A stretch of DNA of 64,000 nt from J027 sp034437655. GTDB taxonomy: Bacteria > Chloroflexota > Anaerolineae > Aggregatilineales > J027. The stretch's first letter is position 1. Every line of letters starts with the position of its first letter. The stretch lies in contig DAOTTU010000113.1 in the NCBI GenBank assembly GCA_034437655.1, forward strand, positions 21,974 to 85,973. The letters run 5' to 3'. The notes under the pieces were generated by a model that was not told where the DNA came from, ran no database searches, and saw nothing but the letters and a program-made list of their open reading frames with translations. Positions 52,539 to 60,365 of the stretch are shown here, piece by piece. Both the position numbers and the translations under genes were made by a program.

Positions 52539-52593
52539 AGCATGTTTGGACGGTCATGCCGTTCTTTTTTTGGTCATGTAGGAGGGTAGGGCC

Positions 52594-53571
52594 ATTATTC
52601 TGGTTACTGGTGGTGCAGGTTTCATCGGTCGGCATTTAATTACTCAACTATTGAGTGCGGGGTTGCCGGTGCGCGTACTCTTGCCGCCACAAACGATTGC
52701 AGCGCTTACCCGGCGACGTCGGCAATATCCGTGGGCAGCAGCCGGTGAGGCAGAAGTAGTTGAAGGCAGTATCTTTAGTGGTGAAACATTATTCCGTGCG
52801 ATGCAAGGTGTGCATACTGTCTTTCATCTGGCGGGGGCGCAATGGTGGGGCAACCGTCAAGACCTCGAAGAAATTGACCTCGTTGGGACACGACAGGTTG
52901 TCGCAGCAGCACGGACAGCTCGCGCCGGCCGACTCATTATGCTCAGCCACCTCGGGGCGGGGCCTTCATCGGGTTATCCGTTGTTGCGCGTTAAAGGTCA
53001 GGCTGAAGAAATTGTGCGCTCGGGTGGGGTTGCCTACACCATCATCCGCACCGGGCTTATTTTCGGTGAAGATGACCATTTTGTGAACAACCTGGCGATG
53101 ACCCTGCGGGTTAATCCGTTGTTTTTTTTGCAGCCCGGGCAGGGTGAAAATATCTTGCAACCGCTCTATGTCGGTGACTTGATGCAAGCTCTTGAAAGAA
53201 GCCTTGAAGCGATTGACCTTGTTGACGAAACCATTGAAATTGGTGGTGGAGAATACTTGACCTTCAACGAACTGCTCCGCACTGTCATGCGTGTTAGCCG
53301 GGCGCAACGGATGGTGGTTGTTGTGCCGCCCTACGTTCAACGACTATTGAATGGTCTGGCGAATGCTGCGTTGCCACGCTGGCCCATTACACAGCAATGG
53401 TTTGACCTCTTCGCCAGCAATCGCGCTGCGAAATTGGGCAATTTATATCATTATACAGGGGTTCACCCTGTCCGATTTGAAGATACGCTATTAACGTATA
53501 TGCCACGTCGTCGCTACATGCTTGAACTCTTGCGTTATGTGGTTAAGCGGCGGCCGGGTGTCCGCTTTTGA
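52594..53571 (+). CDS. NAD-dependent epimerase/dehydratase (extended SDR) with ATT start
   Basis: About 325 residues. The Rossmann motif LVTGGAGFIGRHL begins at the third codon of this frame, upstream of the first standard start (TTG at 52651). In frame, the only plausible initiation codon between the stop at 52579 and the motif is ATT at 52594, eight bases after GGAGG. YxxxK is weak: the active-site region is SHLGAGPSSGYPLLRVKGQAE. This places it in the atypical SDR group (NmrA/complex I NDUFA9-like), which often binds NAD(P)H without classical catalysis. GNAT, proC and rex follow on the same strand. Confidence 0.82.
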   Translation: MILVTGGAGFIGRHLITQLLSAGLPVRVLLPPQTIAALTRRRRQYPWAAAGEAEVVEGSIFSGETLFRAMQGVHTVFHLAGAQWWGNRQDLEEIDLVGTRQVVAAARTARAGRLIMLSHLGAGPSSGYPLLRVKGQAEEIVRSGGVAYTIIRTGLIFGEDDHFVNNLAMTLRVNPLFFLQPGQGENILQPLYVGDLMQALERSLEAIDLVDETIEIGGGEYLTFNELLRTVMRVSRAQRMVVVVPPYVQRLLNGLANAALPRWPITQQWFDLFASNRAAKLGNLYHYTGVHPVRFEDTLLTYMPRRRYMLELLRYVVKRRPGVRF

Positions 53572-53614
53572 TAAGTTGAAGCCGTTGTGCTTCATAGAAA
53601 GAAAAGTATTCACG

Positions 53615-54514
53615 ATGCAAACACAGGACTTCACGTTGCGTTCCCTGACTACCCCTGACGAATTGCTGACCGTTATTGAACTGCAACGGCTCATTTATCC
53701 TGAAGATGCACCAAACGTATTTCATCACTATACGCTGGTAGAATTGGCCCGCAACGGTAGCCCGCTGCTGGGTGCTTTTAATGAACATGACCAGCTCATC
53801 GGTTATCTTGTATCCTTTTTAGGCTTGCATCATTCTGAACCAAGCCGACCGGCCATGGCTAACTTGAAACTGGTCTTTGAACGGGTGGCAGTTCATCCTG
53901 ACTACCGTGGGATAGGTATTGCGTATCAATTGTCGTTGCGATTGCGCGATGTTATGAATAAACAGGGGATACGCCTTGCGACGCATCCTTTTCACCCGCT
54001 TGATAGTCGTGCGGCATATATCGCAGTCGGGAAACTGGGTGGTATCGCCAAAGAATATGTTACCGATTACTATGGTGTCTATACCGAAGGCGCGTCAACA
54101 ACCGCTTCGTCGGACCGGATTATCGCAGAGTGGTGGGTGTCGCAAAATCGTGTAGATGAGCGTATCAACGGGTCGCGCTTGCGCCTCGGCTTAAAACAAT
54201 ATCTGGATGCTGAGACGCCGCTGTTGAATCCGACCCATGTTACAGATGGCCTCGTCTATCCTTACGAAGCCTCCATTGCAGTACCGTCCAAGCGCCAGAT
54301 GCTCTTGCTGGAAATTCCGCACGACTTTGAAACGATCGTCCGTACGGATGCGGAACTCGCGCTGCAATGGAAGCAACATGTCCGCGACGGACTTTCTACC
54401 ATCACCGGGGCCGGCTATGTAGTAACGGATTTTCTGTATGAGGAGTTTGAGGGGCGCGAACGAGCATTTTATTTGCTGAGCTTTGATGGCCCGCAGTTCA
54501 CAGTCCAGATGTAA
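53615..54514 (+). CDS. GNAT-family acetyltransferase
   Basis: 300 residues. The acetyl-CoA loop is VHPDYRGIGIAYQLSLRLRD (about 90-109), preceded by the beta strands LKLVFERVA, as in GNAT enzymes. The N-terminal part includes LIYPEDAPNVFHHYTLVE. The last 130 residues are a separate alpha/beta domain, longer than a simple GNAT fold. The start at 53615 is chosen because the product then begins MQTQDFTLRSL and the frame upstream lies inside the SDR gene; the GAAAGAAAAG before it is a weak SD. The substrate is unknown. Confidence 0.82.
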   Translation: MQTQDFTLRSLTTPDELLTVIELQRLIYPEDAPNVFHHYTLVELARNGSPLLGAFNEHDQLIGYLVSFLGLHHSEPSRPAMANLKLVFERVAVHPDYRGIGIAYQLSLRLRDVMNKQGIRLATHPFHPLDSRAAYIAVGKLGGIAKEYVTDYYGVYTEGASTTASSDRIIAEWWVSQNRVDERINGSRLRLGLKQYLDAETPLLNPTHVTDGLVYPYEASIAVPSKRQMLLLEIPHDFETIVRTDAELALQWKQHVRDGLSTITGAGYVVTDFLYEEFEGRERAFYLLSFDGPQFTVQM

Positions 54515-54572
54515 GTCTGGATCCAAAATTTGTAAATTTTCTCAAAAACTTCAAGAATAGGACTATCGGCGC

Positions 54573-55445
54573 ATGTTCAACGGAAAGAAACTTGCTTTTA
54601 TTGGAAGTGGACAGATGGCTGAGGCCATGATCAGTGGACTGTTAGATGAACAAATCATTGAGCCAGAGCAGATCATTGCGGCCGGGCCACGTGCCGAACG
54701 CGGACGCGAATTGACCGCCTGCTATGGGATTCGCACAACAACGGATAATGTTGAGGCGGTAGCAGCGGGCGATATTGTGGTGTTGAGCGCTAAGCCACAG
54801 ATGTTCGATGATTTATTGCCACACGATCACACCGCCATTGCCACCTGCGACTTTGTGATCAGTATCGCGGCAGGTTTGTCGCTGGATTATCTTGTGAGCC
54901 ACTTTGGCAATCCACGTGTGGTGCGGTCCATGCCCAACACCCCTGCTAAAGTTGGGGAAGGGATTACCGTTTGGGTGACGACAACCGAGGTGGACGCGAC
55001 GCAACGTGAACAGGCTCGAACGGTGCTTTCTGCCTTTGGCGAGGAGGTTTACGTTGACAAAGAAGAATATTTGGACATGGCGACAGCGCTCAGCGGCACC
55101 GGCCCGTCTTATGTATTTATGCTGATGGAGGCTATGATTGATACAGGGGTTCACCTCGGATTTTCGCGGCGCATTGCCCGCAAATTGGTGTTGCAAACCC
55201 TTAAAGGTGCGATTGCCTATGCACATGAAAGTGAATTGCACGAAGCCGCACTCCGGAATGAAGTGACAAGCCCCGGGGGGACGTCGGCAGAGGCGTTGTA
55301 TCATTTGGAGCGTGGGGGCTTTCGCACGGTCGTGTCGCGCGCAGTTTGGGCAGCTTATCAGCGGTCAGTGGCGCTTGGCGGTGGCAAGAAAGTCAGTCAA
55401 CGGCTTGGAGGACGTCCGGGGACAGAACTGGATGGGGACATCTAG
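54573..55445 (+). CDS. proC: Pyrroline-5-carboxylate reductase
   Basis: 290 residues. It reduces pyrroline-5-carboxylate to proline with NAD(P)H in the last step of proline synthesis. The dinucleotide motif is LAFIGSGQMAEAMISGLL at the start, VVLSAKPQ near 70, RSMPNTPAKVGEGITVW near 118, and the substrate region ALSGTGPSYVFMLMEAMIDT near 172 with VTSPGGTSAEALYHLERGGF near 230. AGGA precedes the ATG by about 11 bases. It lies between a GNAT gene and rex; no other proline gene is present. Confidence 0.95.
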   Translation: MFNGKKLAFIGSGQMAEAMISGLLDEQIIEPEQIIAAGPRAERGRELTACYGIRTTTDNVEAVAAGDIVVLSAKPQMFDDLLPHDHTAIATCDFVISIAAGLSLDYLVSHFGNPRVVRSMPNTPAKVGEGITVWVTTTEVDATQREQARTVLSAFGEEVYVDKEEYLDMATALSGTGPSYVFMLMEAMIDTGVHLGFSRRIARKLVLQTLKGAIAYAHESELHEAALRNEVTSPGGTSAEALYHLERGGFRTVVSRAVWAAYQRSVALGGGKKVSQRLGGRPGTELDGDI

Positions 55446-55487
55446 CACAGAACATGCAGCGGGGATAGTGTAATTTGTCAGTGGTAT

Positions 55488-55506
55488 TTGTGAAATTTTT
55501 TCACTA
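55488..55506. promoter_or_regulatory. Rex-operator-like palindrome before rex
   Basis: TTGTGAAA (55488-55495), three bases, then TTTCACTA (55499-55506). The known Rex site is TTGTGAAA-n4-TTTCACAA, so one spacer base is missing and the right half has one mismatch. The site overlaps the TATAAT -10 (55505-55510) of rex, as expected for autorepression. Confidence 0.6.
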
Positions 55507-55539
55507 TAATCATGATAATTAAAAAGGATTAATGTTTTT

Positions 55540-56220
55540 ATGGCACTACATAAAGCACCACAAGGCATTGAGAATATCCCTGATATTGTGATTGGGCGCT
55601 TGCCCATCTACCTCCGAGCGCTGACACAGATTATGCAGGCCGGGCGTGCTGTGACGTCCTCGCGTGAGCTGGGTGAATATCTTGGTATTAGTTCTGCACA
55701 AATTCGCAAAGACCTGTCGCATTTTGGTGGGTTTGGCAAGCAGGGCACCGGCTACAATGTCGAAACTCTGCGCGATAAACTACAAGAAATCCTACATGTT
55801 GATCATATGTGGCCAATGGCAGTTGTTGGTAGCGGTGACCTTGGGCACGCACTTGCACACTATCGCGGTTTTGAAACACGGGGCTTTCAGGTGGCAGCAG
55901 TCTTTGACAATTCACCGCACAAAGTTGGCAAGAAAATCAAAGGTAGCGACCTGATTGTGCAACCAATGGGCCAGTTCACCCAAACCATCGAAGCCTGTAA
56001 TATCCAGATTGCGATGCTGGCTGTGCCTGCTGAAAATGCGCAAGAGGTGACCGATGTGTTGGTTGATGCCGGGATCAAGGCGATTTTGAATTACGCGCCG
56101 ATCAATATCATCGTGCCCGATGACGTGCGTGTACAGTACATTGACCCGGTTATTGAGCTGCAACACATGACATTCTACTTACGCAAGCCCAGGCACGAAG
56201 AAGAACCGTTTGGCCAGTAG
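55540..56220 (+). CDS. rex: Redox-sensing transcriptional repressor Rex
   Basis: 226 residues. The N-terminal winged helix (about 1-80; LPIYLRALTQIMQAGRAVTS, then LGEYLGISSAQIRKDLSHFG) binds DNA, and the C-terminal Rossmann domain (AVVGSGDLGHALAHY) senses the NADH/NAD+ ratio. Rex represses fermentation and respiration genes when NADH is low. AAAGGA precedes the ATG at 55540, and an operator-like palindrome overlaps the -10, suggesting autoregulation. There is no good terminator after the stop, and the convergent mreB gene begins 14 bases away. The ATP synthase F1 operon is 1.2 kb downstream on the other strand. Confidence 0.95.
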   Translation: MALHKAPQGIENIPDIVIGRLPIYLRALTQIMQAGRAVTSSRELGEYLGISSAQIRKDLSHFGGFGKQGTGYNVETLRDKLQEILHVDHMWPMAVVGSGDLGHALAHYRGFETRGFQVAAVFDNSPHKVGKKIKGSDLIVQPMGQFTQTIEACNIQIAMLAVPAENAQEVTDVLVDAGIKAILNYAPINIIVPDDVRVQYIDPVIELQHMTFYLRKPRHEEEPFGQ

Positions 56221-56234
56221 GCGTCGTCGTGCTG

Positions 56235-57248
56235 CTACTGTCTTTCAATAACCCCACGCAACAGTGCCGGGTTTTCGAGCGCACGACCTGCCCCGATAGA
56301 AACCGCCAGCAGCGCGTCATCAGCACGATACGCCGGAACACTGGTGTGCTGCGTAATGTATTCCTCGATGCCACGCAGCAAAGCCCCACCGCCCGTAAGA
56401 ACAATTCCACGATCAATAACATCCGACGCCAGCTCAGGGGGGGTTTTTTCCAACGTTTGGCGGGCGACTTCGGCAATCATCTGGAGCGGTTCGCGCAGAG
56501 CCTCAACAATTTCACTGGTTGAAAGCGTCAAGGTACGCGGTAGCCCGCCGACCTGGTCACGCCCCTGAATTTCCATTGAAAGCTCTTGTGCCTGCTCAAC
56601 GGCTGCACCAATCTGAATTTTGACGGCTTCGGCGGTTGGTTCACCGATAATCATGCTGTACTTGCGGCGTACGTAGTTGATAATGGCGTCGTCAAGGCGT
56701 TTGCCCCCGACGCGCACCGTTGAGGCAGCAACAATCCCGCCCATTGCGACCACTGCCGATTCACTGACACCACCACCCAATGACAGCACCATATTGCCGG
56801 CCGGGGTGTGGACGGGCAGGCCAGCCCCAATCGCGGCTGCAAGTGGCTCATGGATCAAAAAAGCCTCACGCGCACCAGCCTGCAATGCAGCTTCTTGCAC
56901 AGCACGTTTTTCGACGGTATTGACGCCATAGGGTACCGATACCATTACTGCTGGCCGCCGGAACCAGCCGCGCCCCTTGATTTTGCGAATGAAATAGCTG
57001 AGCATCGCTTCAGTTACTTCATAGTCAGCGATAACGCCATCTTTGAGCGGTTGCACAATCGTGATGTCTTCGGAATGGCGGCCCCACATATCGCGTGCTT
57101 CTTGCCCCAGTGCCCGCACTTCGGGGACTTCTTCGTCGGTGGTCAGGGCGACCATCGTCGGTTCCTGTAGCAAGACTTGCCCATTGCCATAAACGACAAC
57201 GTTGACGGTGCCGAGATCAATACCCAGATTTTTTGCAAAAATGCCCAT
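56235..57248 (-). CDS. mreB: Rod shape-determining protein MreB
   Basis: 338 residues of bacterial actin. Phosphate loop one is NLGIDLGTVNVVVYGNGQ, with RPAVMVSVPYGVNTVEKRAV, the LIHEPLAAAIGAGLPVHTPA adenosine region, and LTGGGALLRGIEEYI near the end. It polymerises under the membrane and guides peptidoglycan synthesis. The start at 57248 is chosen because MGIFAKNLGIDLG is the family opening and AGAGGA lies about 11 bases upstream; the frame reaches 57287. mreC and mreD are not adjacent. It follows atpC on the same strand. Confidence 0.93.
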   Translation of the reverse strand: MGIFAKNLGIDLGTVNVVVYGNGQVLLQEPTMVALTTDEEVPEVRALGQEARDMWGRHSEDITIVQPLKDGVIADYEVTEAMLSYFIRKIKGRGWFRRPAVMVSVPYGVNTVEKRAVQEAALQAGAREAFLIHEPLAAAIGAGLPVHTPAGNMVLSLGGGVSESAVVAMGGIVAASTVRVGGKRLDDAIINYVRRKYSMIIGEPTAEAVKIQIGAAVEQAQELSMEIQGRDQVGGLPRTLTLSTSEIVEALREPLQMIAEVARQTLEKTPPELASDVIDRGIVLTGGGALLRGIEEYITQHTSVPAYRADDALLAVSIGAGRALENPALLRGVIERQ

Positions 57249-57319
57249 AATGCTTATGAATCCTCTACGACGGGCAACCCCCGCCACTACCTGCTGCTGT
57301 GTTACATGTTTTAACAGAG

Positions 57320-57358
57320 ACGCCCCGCAATGCTGTATCGTCGGGGCGTGTTTTTTTT
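57320..57358 (+). terminator. Strong + strand intrinsic terminator between atpC and mreB
   Basis: ACGCCCCG (57320-57327) pairs with CGGGGCGT (57342-57349), then TGTTTTTTTT (eight T) on the + strand. Both flanking genes are on the minus strand, where the hairpin is followed by CTCTGTTAAAAC and so should terminate poorly. The nearest upstream + strand gene is rex. Confidence 0.8.
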
Positions 57359-57389
57359 ATGCTACTGACCTGAAAAGTTGTCTGGCAGG

Positions 57390-57848
57390 CTATTGTTCGC
57401 TGCCGCTATCCGCTTTACTGACGATGCGGACACTACCAGCACCGCTCTTGGTTTTGCGAGCGATCTTGATTGCCAGTTCGGCGTTACGCAATGATTCGAG
57501 GTAAGCCTTGCGTTCCTCTTCTGACACTTCTTCACCCAGCATTGCCTGTGCGCGTTCACGGGCTTCAAGCGCTTCATCCAGACTGATGTCGGCTGTGAAG
57601 TCTGCCGAGTCTGCTAAGACACTTACACGGTCCGGGCGCACTTCGACGACGCCACCATAGATAACGAAGCTCTCTTCAGCGCGACCCTTCCGTATAATCA
57701 GCTCCCCGAGCTTCATTGTCGTTAGCAAGGGGGTGTGGCGCGGCAGGATACCGAGTTCGCCATCGGAACCTGGCACCAGTACCATATCAACTGCGTCGTC
57801 TTCAAAGAGTTTGCGTTCTTGCGTGACGACTTCGACTTTAAAAGGCAT
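57390..57848 (-). CDS. atpC: ATP synthase epsilon subunit
   Basis: 152 residues, F1 epsilon. The N-terminal beta barrel (about 1-85) contains FKVEVVTQERKLFEDDAV, VPGSDGELGILPRHTPLLT and FVIYGGVVEVRPDRVSVLADSA, and a helical hairpin follows (EALEARERAQAML to IKIARKT). The last ~20 residues extend past the usual end. Epsilon couples the gamma rotor to the c-ring and can inhibit hydrolysis. It is the last gene of atpA-atpG-atpD-atpC, 21 bases after atpD. Confidence 0.94.
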   Translation of the reverse strand: MPFKVEVVTQERKLFEDDAVDMVLVPGSDGELGILPRHTPLLTTMKLGELIIRKGRAEESFVIYGGVVEVRPDRVSVLADSADFTADISLDEALEARERAQAMLGEEVSEEERKAYLESLRNAELAIKIARKTKSGAGSVRIVSKADSGSEQ

Positions 57849-57869
57849 AGCTCCTTATCCTTCCCGGAA

Positions 57870-59285
57870 TTAGTTGTTGTCCTGATTGGCCATTTCTTCA
57901 TCATACTGTTGAAGTACGTCTTCAATGGGGCCAGACATGTAGAACATGCTTTCCGGAATATGGTCCACTTCGCCATCCAGAATCATACGGAAGCCGCGAA
58001 TTGTGTCTTGCAGGCGCACGTACTTGCCCGGCCGCCCGGTGAACTGTTCGGCCACTTTCATGGGTTGGGTCAAGAAGTTTTGAATGCGACGGGCACGTGC
58101 CACAACGCTCTTGTCTTCTTCACTCAGTTCTTCTACCCCTAGAATTGCGATAATGTCCTGCAATTCTTTGTAGCGCTGCAAAACGTTTTGCACTTCGTTG
58201 GCGGTGTCGTAGTGTTCGTCACCCACAATCAGGCGGTCCAGAATCTTGGAAGTCGAGCTAAGGGGGTCTACTGCTGGGAATAGTGCCTGTGAGGCGAGTT
58301 CACGAGTCAGCGCGATAGTACCGTCCAGGTGCGTGAACACGGCCACCGGGGCCGGGTCCGAATAGTCGTCTGCGGGTACGTACACGGCCTGCATTGATGT
58401 AATGGAGCCATTGGTGGTGGAGGTGATGCGTTCTTGCAAGCGGCCCATTTCTTCAGCAAGGGTTGGTTGGTACCCCACTGCGGAGGGCATACGACCGAGC
58501 AGCGCTGACACTTCTGAACCACTCAGCGAGAAGCGGAAGATGTTGTCAATGAACATCAACACGTCTTTGCCCTGGTCACGGAAGTATTCAGCGATAGCGA
58601 GTCCGGTCAGCGACACACGCAAGCGCACGCCGGGCGGTTCGTTCATCTGGCCAAAGACCATTGCTACCTGACCAAGCACGCCGGATTCTTCCATTTCCTG
58701 GTAGAGTTGCGTCCCTTCGCGGGTACGTTCACCCACGCCAGCGAACACCGAAATACCAGAGTGTTCTTTCGCGATGGAGTCGATCAGTTCTGTGATGATC
58801 ACAGTTTTGCCGACACCTGCGCCACCAAAAATGCCCATCTTACCACCTTTGGTAAAGGGGGCGATGAGGTCAATCACTTTCAGGCCAGTCTCAAAGACCT
58901 CAACACTGGCGCTCTGGCTCACGAAGTCGGGTGCTTCACGGTGAATGGGGTAGTAGGCTTCTACATCAGGGGCCTCTTTACCATCAATAGGGCGGCCGAG
59001 TACGTTAAAAATGCGGCCCAGTACTGCATCACCTACTGGTACTGTGATATAGTCGCCGGTTGAATAAGCATCCAGCCCGCGCGACAGCCCGTCGGTGGTG
59101 TCCATAGCCACGGTACGCACACGATGATCACCGATATGGTTCTGTACTTCCAGAATCAGATCGTCATCATCTTCGCGAGGGACACGGATCGCGTGAAAAA
59201 TTTCTGGCAAGGGGTCTTCAGGCATAAAGGCAACGTCTACTACGCTACCCAGAACTTGAACGACACGGCCTTTAACTTCTGACAT
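57870..59285 (-). CDS. atpD: ATP synthase beta subunit
   Basis: 471 residues, catalytic F1 subunit. The Walker A loop is GGAGVGKT near residue 156, followed by AGVGERTREGTQLYQEM, with VLMFIDNIFRFSLSGSEVSA carrying the Walker B Asp, and the PAVDPLSSTSKIL signature. Slight family deviations such as HLDGTIALTREL (commonly HLDATTVLSR) are present. It makes ATP at the alpha-beta interface, driven by proton or sodium flow through F0. It lies between atpG and atpC; the ribosome site is a clear GGAGAG-type SD. Confidence 0.97.
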   Translation of the reverse strand: MSEVKGRVVQVLGSVVDVAFMPEDPLPEIFHAIRVPREDDDDLILEVQNHIGDHRVRTVAMDTTDGLSRGLDAYSTGDYITVPVGDAVLGRIFNVLGRPIDGKEAPDVEAYYPIHREAPDFVSQSASVEVFETGLKVIDLIAPFTKGGKMGIFGGAGVGKTVIITELIDSIAKEHSGISVFAGVGERTREGTQLYQEMEESGVLGQVAMVFGQMNEPPGVRLRVSLTGLAIAEYFRDQGKDVLMFIDNIFRFSLSGSEVSALLGRMPSAVGYQPTLAEEMGRLQERITSTTNGSITSMQAVYVPADDYSDPAPVAVFTHLDGTIALTRELASQALFPAVDPLSSTSKILDRLIVGDEHYDTANEVQNVLQRYKELQDIIAILGVEELSEEDKSVVARARRIQNFLTQPMKVAEQFTGRPGKYVRLQDTIRGFRMILDGEVDHIPESMFYMSGPIEDVLQQYDEEMANQDNN

Positions 59286-59317
59286 GCGTTTTTCTCTCCT
59301 TCACGATACAAAAATGG

Positions 59318-60292
59318 TTAGTCGCCGGGCATCTCGGCGCGTAATTCCTGGATAAGTTGTTCGGGGGGCTTGGATGGCCCGCTATCTTCACTTTGTTCAA
59401 GCGCGTTTACGGCCCCAACAATGTCCAGAATTTCGGCGGTAACGGCAGCCTGACGCACGTTGTTGTATTCCAGTTTCAAGTCTTCGCTGAGCGCCTTTGC
59501 ATTTTCAGAGGCGTTGCGCATCGCGATCATACGGGCGCTGTGTTCGCTGGCCAGGCTCTCTAGAAACGCTTGATAGATCAATAAAGTGACGAAGCGCGGG
59601 ATAACCTCATCCAGAATAGAAGTTGGGTCTGGTTCATAGAGGTAGTCGCGCCTAGAGATTGTTACTTCAGGGCTTTGCGCAACGAGGTCTTCTTCAAGTG
59701 GGCTACTTGCAGCGTAGGCTTTCAGTGGCAACACATTAAACACGGTCGGGCTCTGGGTCAATGTGTTGATAAAGTCAGTATAGGCAATGAAAACCTGGTC
59801 GCTGGTGCGGTTGTTGTATTCATCAAGCACAATATTGGCAATCGGGATGATGTCATTGATGCGTAACGGGGTGGGGAGATTGCTAAATTCTGCAATCACG
59901 TTTTGCCCGGCACGGAGCAGTGCATCGCGTCCCTTGCGCCCAACGGCGATCCAGCGCACGTCTTCGCCATCGTGTTCCAGCGCGAAGTTCAGGGCATGGC
60001 GGATGATATTGTCATTATATGCCCCACACAATGAGCGATCAGACGTAATGAGGATAATGTCAATCGCTTCAACGGTTTCATGCACTTCGAGCAGGGGGTG
60101 TTCGCTACCAAGCGTTGTTGCAGCGACGTTTGCTAGCACTTCATTGGCTTTTTGTGCATAGGGGCGCGTGTTCATAACCTGTTCCTGTGCTTTACGCACC
60201 CGGCTAGCAGAAACGGCCTCTAGCGCTCGTGTAACTTGCGAAATGTTGTTGACGCTACCAATGCGTCGTTTGATGTCTCTTGCTGTTGCCAT
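59318..60292 (-). CDS. atpG: ATP synthase gamma subunit
   Basis: 324 residues, central rotor shaft of F1. The N-terminal helix is ATARDIKRRIGSVNNISQVT RALEAVSASRVRKAQEQV, split here by a blank for length. The middle Rossmann-like domain has IILITSDRSLCGAYNDNIIR, and the C-terminal helix contains SARMIAMRNASENAKALSED. Compared with the usual ~290 residues it has an insertion in the middle domain (about 195-230) and a Glu/Ser-rich C-terminal tail (EQSEDSGPSKPPEQ). The upstream gap of 73 bases to atpA holds a stable hairpin. Confidence 0.95.
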   Translation of the reverse strand: MATARDIKRRIGSVNNISQVTRALEAVSASRVRKAQEQVMNTRPYAQKANEVLANVAATTLGSEHPLLEVHETVEAIDIILITSDRSLCGAYNDNIIRHALNFALEHDGEDVRWIAVGRKGRDALLRAGQNVIAEFSNLPTPLRINDIIPIANIVLDEYNNRTSDQVFIAYTDFINTLTQSPTVFNVLPLKAYAASSPLEEDLVAQSPEVTISRRDYLYEPDPTSILDEVIPRFVTLLIYQAFLESLASEHSARMIAMRNASENAKALSEDLKLEYNNVRQAAVTAEILDIVGAVNALEQSEDSGPSKPPEQLIQELRAEMPGD

Positions 60293-60319
60293 GGCTTGTC
60301 CTGCTACAAACTAGGACGC

Positions 60320-60349
60320 CGCAACAGACCCACGGTTGAGCCTGTTGCG
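60320..60349. other. Intercistronic hairpin between atpA and atpG
   Basis: CGCAACAG (60320-60327) pairs with CTGTTGCG (60342-60349), an eight-base perfect stem. There is no T tract, so it is not an intrinsic terminator. Placement between two subunits needed in different numbers (three alpha, one gamma) suits differential expression by processing or attenuation. Confidence 0.5.
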
Positions 60350-60365
60350 CCGTACGTCGGATAAC

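Noticed and set aside
56215..56240. CAGTAG/CTACTG hairpin spanning the end of rex and mreB
   Set aside because: Six base pairs with a 14-base loop and a TCTTTC tail are too weak to call a terminator; used only as context for the antisense finding.
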